Below, in pieces: positions 1 to 13,943 of a stretch of 64,000 nt of DNA (the first letter of the stretch is position 1; each line of letters begins with the position of its first letter). Position numbers and translations under genes: made by a program. Below the pieces are notes generated by a model that saw only the letters and a program-made list of their open reading frames with translations, was not told where the DNA came from and ran no database searches. Location of the stretch: NCBI RefSeq assembly GCF_050947335.1, contig NW_027473510.1, forward strand, positions 62,001-126,000, read 5' to 3'. This DNA comes from Megachile rotundata. Taxonomy: Eukaryota; Arthropoda; Insecta; Hymenoptera; Megachilidae.

Positions 1-474
1 AACTCATATTATTAACTATATTATGCAGATATGATCGATAGAACGACAATTGCTATTCTTATTACTCCTGTTATTATCAATCTAACTCACATTTTTAGCC
101 ATATTATGCTTATATGATCGATAGAACGACAATTACTATACTTATTACACTCACTGTTATCAATCTAACTCATATTATTAGCCATATTATGCTTATATGA
201 TCGATAGAATGACAATTGCTATACTTATTGCTCTTATTATTATCAATCTAACTCATATTATTAGCCATGTTATGCTTATATGATCGATAGGACGACATTT
301 GCTATACTTATTACTCTTATTATTATCAATCTAACTCATATTATTAACTATATTATGCAGATATGATCGATAGAACGACAATTGCTATTCTTATTACTCC
401 TGTTATTATCAATCTAACTCACATTTTTAGCCATATTATGCTTATATGATCGATAGAACGACAATTACTATACT
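1..474. repeat. Four-monomer tandem step at the window start
   Basis: Bases 1-142 and 333-474 are identical over 142 bases, 332 bases (4 monomers) apart. Both copies carry the rare gctattc and actcctgtt variants in an F monomer, followed by aactcacattttt in a G-like monomer. The copies part at position 60 of the second monomer: the first continues into a cactcactgtt ending, the second into actcattactc. The divergence point lies inside a monomer, as expected for an unequal exchange in register. Confidence 0.85.
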
Positions 475-1743
475 CATTACTCTTATTATTATAAATCTAA
501 CTTATATAATTAGCCATGTTATGCTTATGTGATTGATAGGACGACAATTACTATACTTATTACTCTTATTATTATCAATCTAACTCATATTATTAGCCAT
601 GTTATGCTTATATGATCGATAGGACGACAATTACTATACTTATTGCTCTTATTATTATCAATCTAACTCATATTATTAGCCATATTATGCATATATGATC
701 GATAGAACGACAATTACTATACTCACTACTCTTACTATTATCAATCTAACTCATATTAATAGCCATATTATGCTTATATGATCGATAGAACGACAATTGC
801 TATACTTATTGCTCTTATTATTATCAATCTAACTCATATTATTAAGCATATTATGCTTATATGATCGATAGAACGACAATTTCTATACTTATTACACTCA
901 CTGTTATCAATCTAACTCATATTATTAGCCATATTATGCTTATATGGTCGATAGAACGACAATTGCTATTCTTATTGCTCTTATTATTATCAATCTAACT
1001 CATATTATTAAGCATATTATGCTTATATGATCGATAGAACGACAATTACTATACTTATTACACTCACTGTTATCAATCTAACTCATATTATTAGCCATAT
1101 TATGCTTATATGATCGATAGAACGACAATTGCTATACTTATTGCTCTTATTATTATCAATCTAACTCATATTATTAGCCATGTTATGCTTATATGATCGA
1201 TAGGACGACATTTGCTATACTTATTACTCTTATTATTATCAATCTAACTCATATTATTAACTATATTATGCAGATATGATCGATAGAACGACAATTGCTA
1301 TACTTATTACACTTATTATTATCAATCTAACTCATATTTTTAGCCATATTATGCTTATATGATCGATAGAACGACAATTACTATACTCATTACTCTTATT
1401 ATTATCAATCTAACTTATATAATTAGCCATGTTATGCTTATAGGATCGATAGGACGACAATTACTATACTTATTGCTCTTATTATTATCAATCCAACTCA
1501 TATTATTAGCCATATTATGCTTATATGATCGATAGAACGACAATTGCTATACTTATTGCTCTTATTATTATCAATCTAACTCATATTATTAGCCATGTTA
1601 TGCTTATATGATCGATAGGACGACATTTGCTATACTTATTACTCTTATTATTATCAATCTAACTCATATTATTAACCATATTATGCAGATATGATCGATA
1701 GAACGACAATAACTATACTTATTACTCTTATTATTATCAATCT

Positions 1744-1825
1744 AACTCATATTATTAGCCATGTTATGCTTATATGATCGATAGGACGACAATTACTATA
1801 CTTATTACTCTATTATTATCAATCT
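1744..1825. repeat. 82-bp monomer with a private 1-bp deletion
   Basis: One T is missing from the ctcttattatta stretch (here ctctattatta), so the next monomer starts at 1826. This is the first departure from the 83-bp phase. From here to 25564 all starts that I checked are multiples of 83. No other copy of this deletion was found in the window. Confidence 0.9.
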
Positions 1826-2323
1826 AACTCATATTATTAAACATATTATGCAGATATGATCGATAGAACGACATTTACTGTACTTATTACTCTTATTATT
1901 ATCAATCTAACTCATATTATTACACATATTATGCTTATATGATCGATAGAACGACCATCACTTTACTTACTACACTCACTATTATCAATCTAACTCATAT
2001 TATTAACCATATTATGCAGATATGATCGATAGGACGACAATTACTATACTTATTACTCTTATTATTATCAATCTAACTCATATTATTAGCCTTATTATGC
2101 TTATATGATCGATAGAACGACAATTACTATACTTATTACACTCACTATTATCAATCTAACTCATGTTATTAACCATATTATGCTTATATGATCGATAGAA
2201 CGACCATCACTTTACTTATTACACTCACTATTATCAATCTAACTCATATTATCAACCATATTATGCAGATATGATCGATAGGACGACACTTACTATACTT
2301 ATTACTCTTACTATTATCAATCT

Positions 2324-2821
2324 AACTCATATTATTAGCCTTATTATGCTTATATGACCGATAGGACGACACTTACTATACTTATTACTCTTATTATTAT
2401 CAATCTAACTCATATTATTAGCCATATTATGCTTATATGATCGATAGAACGACAATTACTATACTCATTACTCTTATTATTATCAATCTAACTGATATTA
2501 TTAGCCATGTTATGCTTATATGATCGATAGGACGACAATTACTATACTTATTGCTCTTATTATTATCAATCTAACTCATATTATAAGCCATATTATGCTT
2601 ATATGATCGATAGAACGACAATTACTAGACTCATTACTCTTATTATTATCAATCTAACTGATATTATTGGCCATATTATGCTTATATGATCGACAGAACG
2701 ACAATTACTATACTCATTACTCTTATTATTATCAATGTAACTAATATTATTAACCATATTATGCAGATGTGATCGATAGAACGAAAATTACTATACTCAT
2801 TACTCTTTTTATTATCAATCT
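2324..2821. repeat. Six-monomer block, copy 1 (copy 2 at 4316-4813)
   Basis: This 498-bp run recurs 24 monomers (1992 bp) downstream at 4316-4813. Shared rare states include gaccgatagg in an O monomer, aactgat, tataagcc, ctagactcat, attggcc with gatcgacag, and aatgtaactaat with agatgtgatcg and gaacgaaaatt. The block is entered through monomer 2241 in copy 1 and 4233 in copy 2. These differ in the first half (atcaaccat with gcagat against aagcat with gcttat) and agree in the second half (gacgacacttac), placing an exchange inside monomer 4233. Confidence 0.88.
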
Positions 2822-3319
2822 AACTCATATTATTAGCCATATTATGCTTATATGATCGATAGAACGACAATTACTATACTTATTACACTCACTGTTATCA
2901 ATCTAACTAATATTATTAACCATATTATGCAAATATGATCGATAGAACGACAATTACTATACTTATTACTCTTATTATTATCAATCTAACTCATATTATT
3001 AGCCATGTTATGCTTATATGATCGATAGGACGACAATTACTATATTTATTACTCTTATTATTATCAATCTAACTCATATTATTAGCCTTATTATGCATAT
3101 ATGATCGATAGAACGACAATTACTATACTTATTACACTGACTGTTATCAATCTAACTAATATTATTAACCATATTATGCAAATATGATCGATAGAACGAC
3201 CATCACTTTACTTATTACACTCACTATTATCAATCTAACTCATATTATTAACCATATTATGCAGATATGATCGATAGGACGACACTTACTATACTTATTA
3301 CTCTTATTATAATCAATCT
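2739..3319. repeat. Seven-monomer block, copy 1 (copy 2 at 4980-5560)
   Basis: This 581-bp run matches 4980-5560 at an offset of 27 monomers (2241 bp). It includes two K monomers (2905 and 3154), an O monomer with gcatat, and a D monomer with gacgacactt. It overlaps the end of the block starting at 2324, so its first monomer has three relatives in this section (2739, 4731, 4980). Confidence 0.85.
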
Positions 3320-3568
3320 AACTCATATCATTAGCCATATTATGCATATATGATCGATAGAACGACAATTACTATAGTCATTACTCTTATTATTATCAGT
3401 CTAACTCATATTATTAGCCATATTATGCTCATATGATCGATAGAACGACAATTGCTATACTCATTACTCTTATTATTATCAATCTAACTTATATAATTAG
3501 CCATGTTATGCTTATATGATCGATAGGACGACAATTACTATACTCATTGCTCTTATTATTATCAATCT

Positions 3569-4149
3569 AACTCATATTATAAGCCATATTATGCTTATAT
3601 GATCGATAGAACGACAATTACTATGCTTATTACTCTTATTATTATCAATCCAACTCATATTATTAGCCATATTATGCGTATGTGATCGATGGAACGACAA
3701 TTACTATACTTATTACGCTTATTATTATCAATCTAACACATATTATCAGACATGTTATGCTTACATGATCGATAGAACGACAATTAATATACTTATTACA
3801 CTCACTATTATCACTCTAACACATATTATTAACCATATTATGCAGATATGATCGATAGGACCACAATTACTATACTTATTACTCTTATTATTATCAATCT
3901 AACTCATATTATTAGCCATATTATGCTTATATGATCGATAGAACGACAATTACTATACTCATTACTCTTATTATTATCAATCTAACTTATATAATTAGCC
4001 ATGTTATGCTTATATGATCGATAGGACGACATTTGCTATACTTATTACTCTTATTATTATTAATCTAACTCATATTATTAACCATATTATGCTTATATGA
4101 TCGATAGAACGACCATCACTTTACTTATTACACTCACTATTATCAATCT
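3569..4149. repeat. Seven-monomer rare-variant block, copy 1 (copy 2 at 6308-6888)
   Basis: This run recurs 33 monomers (2739 bp) downstream. It carries the rarest monomers of the window: cgtatgtgatcgatgg, an aacacatattatcagac monomer with ttacatgatcg and aattaatatac, an acacatatt monomer preceded by tcactct, and taggaccac. The monomer upstream of each copy with tagtcattac (3320 and 6225) is offset by 35 monomers. Two monomers present before copy 1 are therefore absent before copy 2. Confidence 0.87.
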
Positions 4150-4315
4150 AACTCATATTATTAACCATATTATCCAGATATGATCGATAGAACGACAATT
4201 GCTATACTTATTGCTCTTATTATTATCAATCTAACTCATATTATTAAGCATATTATGCTTATATGATCGATAGGACGACACTTACTATACTTATTACTCT
4301 TACTATTATCAATCT

Positions 4316-4813
4316 AACTCATATTATTAGCCTTATTATGCTTATATGACCGATAGGACGACACTTACTATACTTATTACTCTTATTATTATCAATCTAA
4401 CTCATATTATTAGCCATATTATGCTTATATGATCGATAGAACGACAATTACTATACTCATTACTCTTATTATTATCAATCTAACTGATATTATTAGCCAT
4501 GTTATGCTTATATGATCGATAGGACGACAATTACTATACTTATTGCTCTTATTATTATCAATCTAACTCATATTATAAGCCATATTATGCTTATATGATC
4601 GATAGAACGACAATTACTAGACTCATTACTCTTATTATTATCAATCTAACTGATATTATTGGCCATATTATGCTTATATGATCGACAGAACGACAATTAC
4701 TATACTCATTACTCTTATTATTATCAATGTAACTAATATTATTAACCATATTATGCAGATGTGATCGATAGAACGAAAATTACTATACTCATTACTCTTT
4801 TTATTATCAATCT
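4316..4813. repeat. Six-monomer block, copy 2 (copy 1 at 2324-2821)
   Basis: Second copy of the block described at 2324. It runs into monomer 4814, whose first half still matches 2822 but whose second half is A-type (gctatac, attgctc). The array then returns to the same markers at 4897-5062: gatcgacag and aatgtaactaat appear again only 249 bp (3 monomers) after their positions at 4648-4813. A second exchange therefore followed. Confidence 0.87.
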
Positions 4814-4979
4814 AACTCATATTATTAGCCATATTATGCTTATATGATCGATAGAACGACAATTGCTATACTTATTGCTCTTATTATTATCAATCTAACT
4901 CATATTATTAGCCATATTATGCTTATATGATCGACAGAACGACAATTACTATACTCATTACTCTTATTATTATCAATGT

Positions 4980-5560
4980 AACTAATATTATTAACCATAT
5001 TATGCAGATGTGATCGATAGAACGAAAATTACTATACTCATTACTCTTTTTATTATCAATCTAACTCATATTATTAGCCATATTATGCTTATATGATCGA
5101 TAGAACGACAATTACTATACTTATTACACTCACTGTTATCAATCTAACTAATATTATTAACCATATTATGCAAATATGATCGATAGAACGACAATTACTA
5201 TACTTATTACTCTTATTATTATCAATCTAACTCATATTATTAGCCATGTTATGCTTATATGATCGATAGGACGACAATTACTATATTTATTACTCTTACT
5301 ATTATCAATCTAACTCATATTATTAGCCTTATTATGCATATATGATCGATAGAACGACAATTACTATACTTATTACACTGACTGTTATCAATCTAACTAA
5401 TATTATTAACCATATTATGCAAATATGATCGATAGAACGACCATCACTTTACTTATTACACTCACTATTATCAATCTAACTCATATTATTAACCATATTA
5501 TGCAGATATGATCGATAGGACGACACTTACTATACTTATTACTCTTATTATTATCAATCT
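4980..5560. repeat. Seven-monomer block, copy 2 (copy 1 at 2739-3319)
   Basis: Second copy of the block at 2739, with K monomers at 5146 and 5395. After 5560 the copies differ: an O monomer follows here, against a gcatat monomer with tagtcattac in copy 1. Confidence 0.85.
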
Positions 5561-6307
5561 AACTCATATTATTAGCCTTATTATGCTTATATGATCGATA
5601 GAACGACAATTACTATACTTATTACTCTTATTATTATCAATCTAACTCATATTATTAGCCATGTTATGCTTATATGATCGATAGGACGACAATTACTATA
5701 CTTATTACTCTTATTATTATCAATCTAACTCATATTATTAACCATATTATGCTTATATGATCGATAGAACGACAATTACTATACTTATTACACTGACTAT
5801 TATCAATCTAACTCATATTATTAAGCATATTATGCTTATATGATCGATAGGACGACAATTACTATACTTATTACACTCACTGTTATCAATCTAACTCATA
5901 TTATTAGCCATATTATGCTTATATGATCGATAGAACGACAATTACTATACTCATTACTCTTATTATTATCAATCTAACTGATATTATTAGCCATGTTATG
6001 CTTATATGATCGATAGGACGACAATTACTATACTCATTGCTCTTATTATTATCAATCTAACTCATATTATTAGCCATATTATGCTTATATGATCGATAGA
6101 ACGACAATTACTATACTTATTACACTCACTGTTATCAATCTAACTAATATTATTAACCATATTATGCAAATATGATCGATAGAACGACAATTACTATACT
6201 TATTACTCTTATTATTATCAATCTAACTCATATTATTAGCCATATTATGCATATATGATCGATAGAACGACAATTACTATAGTCATTACTCTTATTATTA
6301 TCAGTCT

Positions 6308-6888
6308 AACTCATATTATAAGCCATATTATGCTTATATGATCGATAGAACGACAATTACTATACTTATTACTCTTATTATTATCAATCCAACTCATATT
6401 ATTAGCCATATTATTCGTATGTGATCGATGGAACGACAATTACTATACTTATTACGCTTATTATTATCAATCTAACACATATTATCAGACATATTATGCT
6501 TACATGATCGATAGAACGACAATTAATATACTTATTACACTCACTATTATCACTCTAACACATATTATTAACCATATTATGCAGATATGATCGATAGGAC
6601 CACAATTACTATACTTATTACTCTTATTATTATCAATCTAACTCATATTATTAGCCATATTATGCTTATATGATCGATAGAACGACAATTACTATACTCA
6701 TTACTCTTATTATTATCAATCTAACTTATATAATTAGCCATGTTATGCTTATATGATCGATAGGACGACATTTGCTATACTTATTACTCTTATTATTATT
6801 AATCTAACTCATATTATTAACCATATTATGCTTATATGATCGATAGAACGACCATCACTTTACTTATTACACTCACTATTATCAATCC
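6308..6888. repeat. Seven-monomer rare-variant block, copy 2 (copy 1 at 3569-4149)
   Basis: Second copy of the block at 3569. Copy-specific changes include ttattcgtat here against ttatgcgtat there, and gacatatt against gacatgtt. These show that the copies have diverged since duplication and are not an exact assembly duplicate. Confidence 0.85.
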
Positions 6889-7635
6889 AACTCATATTAT
6901 TAACCATATTATGCAGATATGATCGATTGAACGACAATTACTATACTTATTGCTCTTTTTATTATCAATCTAACTCATATTATTAGCCATATTATGGTTA
7001 TATGATCGATAGAACGACAATTACTATACTTATTACTCTTATTATTATCAATCTAACTCATATTATTAGCCATGTTATGCTTATATGATCGATAGGACGA
7101 CAATTACTATACTTATTGCTCTTATTATTATCAATCTAACTCATATTATTAAGCATATTATGCTTATATGGTCGATAGAACGACAATTACTATACTTATT
7201 ACACTCACTGTTATCAATCTAACTAATATTATTAACCATATTATGCAAATATGATCGATAGAACGACAATTACTATACTTATTACTCTTATTATTATCAA
7301 TCTAACTCATATTATTAGCCATATTATGCATATATGATCGATAGAACGACAATTACTATACTCATTACTCTTACTATTATCAATCTAACTCATATTATTA
7401 GCCATATTATGCTTATATGATCGATAGAACGACAATTGCTATACTTATTGCTCTTATTATTATCAATCTAACTCATATTATTAAGCATATTATGCTTATA
7501 TGATCGATAGAACGACAATTACTATACTTATTACACTCACTGTTATCAATCTAACTCATATTATTAGCCATATTATGCTTATATGATCGATAGAACGACA
7601 ATTGCTATACTTATTGCTCTTATTATTATCAATCT

Positions 7636-9793
7636 AACTCATATTATTAGCCATGTTATGCTTATATGATCGATAGGACGACATTTGCTATACTTATTAC
7701 TCTTATTATTATCAATCTAACTCATATTATTAACCATATTATGCAGATATGATCGATAGAACGACAATTACTATACTTATTACTCTTATTATTATCAATC
7801 TAACTCATATTATTAGCCATATTATGGTTATATGATCGATAGAACGACAATTACTATACTTATTACTCTTATTATTATCAATCTAACTCATATTATTAGC
7901 CATGTTATGCTTATATGATCGATAGGACGACAATTACTATATTTATTACTCTTATTATTATCAATCTAACTCATATTATTAAGCATATTATGCTTATATC
8001 ATCGATAGAACGACAATTACTATACTTATTACACTCACTGTTATCAATCTAACTAATATTATTAACCATATTATGCAAATATGATCGATAGAACGACAAT
8101 TACTATACTTATTACTCTTATTATTATCAATCTAACTCATATTATTAGCCATATTATGCATATATGATCGATAGAACGACAATTACTATACTCATTACTC
8201 TTACTATTATCAATCTAACTCATATTATTAACTATATTATGCAGATATGATCGATAGAACGACAATTGCTATACTTATTACTCTTATTATTATCAATCTA
8301 ACTCATATTTTTAGCCATATTATGCTTATATGATCGATAGAACGACAATTACTATACTCATTACTCTTATTATTATCAATCTAACTTATATAATTAGCCA
8401 TGTTATGCTTATATGATCGATAGGACGACAATTACTATACTTATTGCTCTTATTATTATCAATCTAACTCATATTATTAGCCATATTATGCTTATATGAT
8501 CGATAGAACGACAATTGCTATACTTATTGCTCTTATTATTATCAATCTAACTCATATTATTAGCCATGTTATGCTTATATGATCGATAGGACGACATTTG
8601 CTATACTTATTACTCTTATTATTATCAATCTAACTCATATTATTAACCATATTATGCAGATATGATCGATAGAACGACAATTGCTATACTTATTACTCTT
8701 ATTATTATCAATCTAACTCATATTATTAGCCATGTTATGCTTATATGATCGATAGGACGACAATTACTATACTTATTACTCTTATTATTATCAATCTAAC
8801 TCATATTATTAACCATATTATGCAGATATGATCGATAGAACGACAATTACTATACTTATTACTCTTATTATTATGAATCTAACTCATATTATTAACCATA
8901 TTATGCTTATATGATCGATAGAACGACCATCACTTTACTTATTACACTCACTATTATCAATCTAACTCATATTATTAGCCATGTTTTGCTTATATGATCG
9001 ATAGGACGACATTTGCTATACTTATTACTCTTATTATTATCAATCTAACTCATATTATTAACTATATTATGCAGATATGATCGATAGAACGACAATTACT
9101 ATACTTATTACTCTTATTATTATCAATCTAACTCATATTATTAGCCATGTTATGCTTATATGATCGATAGGACGACAATTACTATACTTGTTACTCTTAT
9201 TATTATCAATCTAACTCATCTTATTAACCATATTATGCTTATATGATCGATAGAACGACAATTACTATACTTATTACACTCACTGTTATCAATCTAACTA
9301 ATATTATTAACCATATTATGCAAATATGATCGATAGAACGACAATTACTATACTTATTACTCTTATTATTATCAATCTAACTCATATTATTAGCCATATT
9401 ATGCATATATGACCGATAGAACGACAATTACTATACTCATTACTCTTACTATTATCAATCTAACTCATATTATTAGCCATATTATGCTTATATGATCGTT
9501 AGAACGACAATTGCTATACTTATTGCTCTTATTATTATCAATCTAACTCATATTATTAAGCATATTATGCCTATATGATCGATGGAACGACAATTACTAT
9601 ACTTATTACACTCACTGTTATCAATCTAACTCATATTATTAGCCATATTATGCTTATATGATCGATAGAACGACAATTGCTATACTTATTGCTCTTATTA
9701 TTATCAATCTAACTCATATTATTAGCCATATTATGCATATATGATCGATAGAACGACAATTACTATACTCATTACTCTTACTATTATCAATCT
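7636..9793. repeat. 26-monomer block X, copy 1
   Basis: This 2158-bp block occurs three times: here, at 11288-13445 (offset 44 monomers, 3652 bp) and at 16185-18176 (a further 59 monomers on, shortened by two). The order is E with catttgc, D, M, E with tatattta, B with tcatcgatag, K, L, F, G, H, E, A, E, D, E, D, I, J, F, E with cttgttac, C with aactcatctt, K, L, A, B with gcctat and gatgg, A-L. Copy 1 has private changes such as tatgaatct near 8875 and gaccgatag near 9412. Confidence 0.85.
8881..9710. repeat. Ten-monomer run, copy 1 (copy 2 at 9877-10706)
   Basis: The order I, J, F, E with cttgttac, C with aactcatctt, K, L, A, B with gcctat and gatgg, A is repeated 12 monomers (996 bp) downstream at 9877-10706. 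The two monomers between the runs (9711 and 9794) belong to the junction. This is a local tandem duplication inside block X of copy 1. Confidence 0.85.
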
Positions 9794-9876
9794 AACTCAT
9801 ATTATTAGCCATATTATGCTTATATGATCGATAGAACGACAATTACTATACTTATTACTCTTATTATTATCAATCT
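9794..9876. repeat. Reference monomer identical to my consensus
   Basis: This copy matches the majority base at every position I could judge and serves as the coordinate frame: aactcatatt 1-10, attagccata 11-20, ttatgcttat 21-30, atgatcgata 31-40, gaacgacaat 41-50, tactatactt 51-60, attactctta 61-70, ttattatcaa 71-80, tct 81-83. The octamer catattat occurs twice inside it (5-12 and 17-24), and ttatta recurs at 59, 68, 71 and 9. The 83-bp unit may therefore have grown from shorter AT-rich motifs. The left neighbour is an L monomer and the right neighbour an I monomer, so this copy is probably itself a recombinant joining two blocks. Confidence 0.85.
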
Positions 9877-10706
9877 AACTCATATTATTAACCATATTAT
9901 GCTTATATGATCGATAGAACGACCATCACTTTACTTATTACACTCACTATTATCAATCTAACTCATATTATTAGCCATGTTTTGCTTATATGATCGATAG
10001 GACGACATTTGCTATACTTATTACTCTTATTATTATCAATCTAACTCATATTATTAACTATATTATGCAGATATGATCGATAGAACGACAATTACTATAC
10101 TTATTACTCTTATTATTATCAATCTAACTCATATTATTAGCCATGTTATGCTTATATGATCGATAGGACGACAATTACTATACTTGTTACTCTTATTATT
10201 ATCAATCTAACTCATCTTATTAACCATATTATGCTTATATGATCGATAGAACGACAATTACTATACTTATTACACTCACTGTTATCAATCTAACTAATAT
10301 TATTAACCATATTATGCAAATATGATCGATAGAACGACAATTACTATACTTATTACTCTTATTATTATCAATCTAACTCATATTATTAGCCATATTATGC
10401 ATATATGATCGATAGAACGACAATTACTATACTCATTACTCTTACTATTATCAATCTAACTGATATTATTAGCCATATTATGCTTATATGATCGATAGAA
10501 CGACAATTGCTATACTTATTGCTCTTATTATTATCAATCTAACTCATATTATTAAGCATATTATGCCTATATGATCGATGGAACGACAATTACTATACTT
10601 ATTACACTCACTGTTATCAATCTAACTCATATTATTAGCCATATTATGCTTATATGATCGATAGAACGACAATTGCTATACTTATTGCTCTTATTATTAT
10701 CAATCT
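9877..10706. repeat. Ten-monomer run, copy 2 (copy 1 at 8881-9710)
   Basis: Second copy of the 8881 run. The A monomer at 10458 has the private change aactgat, which is shared with 15355 in the next large copy. The 10292-13860 segment was therefore duplicated after this local event. Confidence 0.84.
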
Positions 10707-10789
10707 AACTCATATTATTAGCCATGTTATGCTTATATGATCGATAGGACGACATTTGCTATACTCATTACTCTTACTATTATCAATCT
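10707..10789. repeat. Chimeric E/L monomer, founder-like copy
   Basis: The first part is E-type (agccatgttatg, taggacgacatttgc) and the second part L-type (actcattactcttactatt). The ordinary catttgc E monomer ends cttattactcttattatt. The same composite occurs at 15604, 20169 and 24070, each followed by F and L monomers. It looks like one exchange product that was later copied with its surroundings. Confidence 0.82.
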
Positions 10790-11287
10790 AACTCATATTA
10801 TTAACTATATTATGCAGATATGATCGATAGAACGACAATTGCTATACTTATTACTCTTATTATTATCAATCTAACTCATATTATTAGCCATATTATGCAT
10901 ATATGATCGATAGAACGACAATTACTATACTCATTACTCTTACTATTATCAATCTAACTCATATTATTAGCCATATTATGCTTATATGATCGATAGAACG
11001 ACAATTGCTATACTTATTGCTCTTATTATTATCAATCTAACTCATATTATTAAGCATATTATGCTTATATGATCGATAGAACGACAATTACTATACTTAT
11101 TACACTCACTGTTATTAATCTAACTCATATTATTAGCCATGTTATGCTTATATGATCGATAGGACGACAATTACTATACTTATTACTCTTATTATTATCA
11201 ATCTAACTCATATTATTAGCCATGTTATGCTTATATGATCGATAGGACGACAATTACTATATTTATTACTCTTATTATTATCAATCT

Positions 11288-13445
11288 AACTCATATTATT
11301 AGCCATGTTATGCTTATATGATCGATAGGACGACATTTGCTATACTTATTACTCTTATTATTATCAATCTAACTCATATTATTAACCATATTATGCAGAT
11401 ATGATCGATAGAACGACAATTACTATACTTATTACTCTTATTATTATCAATCTAACTCATATTATTAGCCATATTATGGTTATATGATCGATAGAACGAC
11501 AATTACTATACTTATTACTCTTATTATTATCAATCTAACTCATATTATTAGCCATGTTATGCTTATATGATCGATAGGACGACAATTACTATATTTATTA
11601 CTCTTATTATTATCAATCTAACTCATATTATTAAGCATATTATGCTTATATCATCGATAGAACGACAATTACTATACTTATTACACTCACTGTTATCAAT
11701 CTAACTAATATTATTAACCATATTATGCAAATATGATCGATAGAACGACAATTACTATACTTATTACTCTTATTATTATCAATCTAACTCATATTATTAG
11801 CCATATTATGCATATATGATCGATAGAACGACAATTACTATACTCATTACTCTTACTATTATCAATCTAACTCATATTATTAACTATATTATGCAGATAT
11901 GATCGATAGAACGACAATTGCTATACTTATTACTCTTATTATTATCAATCTAACTCATATTTTTAGCCATATTATGCTTATATGATCGATAGAACGACAA
12001 TTACTATACTCATTACTCTTATTATTATCAATCTAACTTATATAATTAGCCATGTTATGCTTATATGATCGATAGGACGACAATTACTATACTTATTGCT
12101 CTTATTATTATCAATCTAACTCATATTATTAGCCATATTATGCTTATATGATCGATAGAACGACAATTGCTATACATATTGCTCTTATTATTATCAATCT
12201 AACTCATATTATTAGCCATGTTATGCTTATATGATCGATAGGACGACATTTGCTATACTTATTACTCTTATTATTATCAATCTAACTCATATTATTAACC
12301 ATATTATGCAGATATGATCGATAGAACGACAATTGCTATACTTATTACTCTTATTATTATCAATCTAACTCATATTATTAGCCATGTTATGCTTATATGA
12401 TCGATAGGACGACAATTACTATACTTATTACTCTTATTATTATCAATCTAACTCATATTATTAACCATATTATGCAGATATGATCGATAGAACGACAATT
12501 ACTATACTTATTACTCTTATTATTATCAATCTAACTCATATTATTAACCATATTATGCTTATATGATCGATAGAACGACCATCACTTTACTTATTACACT
12601 CACTATTATCAATCTAACTCATATTATTAGCCATGTTTTGCTTATATGATCGATAGGACGACATTTGCTATACTTATTACTCTTATTATTATCAATCTAA
12701 CTCATATTATTAACTATATTATGCAGATATGATCGATAGAACGACAATTACTATACATATTACTCTTATTATTATCAATCTAACTCATATTATTAGCCAT
12801 GTTATGCTTATATGATCGATAGGACGACAATTACTATACTTGTTACTCTTATTATTATCAATCTAACTCATCTTATTAACCATATTATGCTTATATGATC
12901 GATAGAACGACAATTCCTATACTTATTACACTCACTGTTATCAATCTAACTAATATTATTAACCATATTATGCAAATATGATCGATAGAACGACAATTAC
13001 TATACTTATTACTCTTATTATTATCAATCTAACTCATATTATTAGCCATATTATGCATATATGATCGATAGAACGACAATTACTATACTCATTACTCTTA
13101 CTATTATCAATCTAACTCATATTATTAGCCATATTATGCTTATATGATCGATAGAACGACAATTGCTATACTTATTGCTCTTATTATTATCAATCTAACT
13201 CATATTATTAAGCATATTATGCCTATATGATCGATGGAACGACAATTACTATACTTATTACACTCACTGTTATCAATCTAACTCATATTATTAGCCATAT
13301 TATGCTTATATGATCGATAGAACGACAATTGCTATACTTATTGCTCCTATTATTATCAATCTAACTCATATTATTAGCCATATTATGCATATATGATCGA
13401 TAGAACGACAATTACTATACTCATTACTCTTACTATTATCAATCT
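11288..13445. repeat. 26-monomer block X, copy 2
   Basis: Second copy of block X, identical in monomer order to 7636-9793. Shared markers are the B monomer with tatcatcgatag at 11620, K at 11703 and 12948, and aactcatctt at 12865. Some monomers carry private substitutions, such as ctatacatattgctc near 12172. This copy lies inside the larger duplication 10292-13860. Confidence 0.85.
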
Positions 13446-13943
13446 AACTCATATTATTAGCCATATTATGCTTATATGATCGATAGAACGACAATTGCTA
13501 TACTTATTGCTCTTATTATTATCAATCTAACTCATATTATTAAGCATATTATGCTTATATGATCGATAGAACGACAATTACTATACTTATTACACTCACT
13601 GTTATTAATCTAACTCATATTATTAGCCATGTTATGCTTATATGATCGATAGGACGACAATTACTATACTTATTACTCTTATTATTATCAATCTAACTCA
13701 TATTATTAGCCATGTTATGCTTATATGATCGATAGGACGACAATTACTATATTTATTACTCTTATTATTATCAATCTAACTCATATTATTAGCCATGTTA
13801 TGCTTATATGATCGATAGGACGACATTTGCTATACTTATTACTCTTATTATTGTCAATCTAACTCATATTATTAACCATATTATGCAGATATGATCGATA
13901 GAACGACAATTGCTATACTTATTACTCTTATTATTATCAATCT

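Larger units (their letters stand above)
1..7635. repeat. Left section: heterogeneous monomers, short block copies
   Basis: About 92 monomers with more private substitutions than the rest of the window, for example acacatattatcagac at 3735, gtaactaatatt at about 2739, gcgtatgtgatcgatgg near 3676 and gcttatgtgattgatagg near 520. Block copies here are short (6-7 monomers), against 13-50 monomers further right. A and B monomers are interspersed with D, E, H, I, K and O types without a stable order. Nothing but satellite is present. The section may be older or less recently homogenised than the right-hand part. That is inference from the density of private variants, which I judged by eye and did not count. 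Confidence 0.75.
10292..13860. repeat. 43-monomer block, copy 1 (copy 2 at 15189-18591)
   Basis: The largest duplication in the left half: 3569 bp recurring at 15189-18591 at an offset of 59 monomers (4897 bp), falling to 57 after a two-monomer loss at 17928. Markers at the constant offset are K 10292, aactgat 10458, the E/L chimera 10707, gttattaatct 11111, K 11703, ctatacatattactc near 12752, aactcatctt 12865 and K 12948. After the loss, gttattaatct 13601 pairs with 18332 and gctcctatt near 13343 with 18074. Confidence 0.87.
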
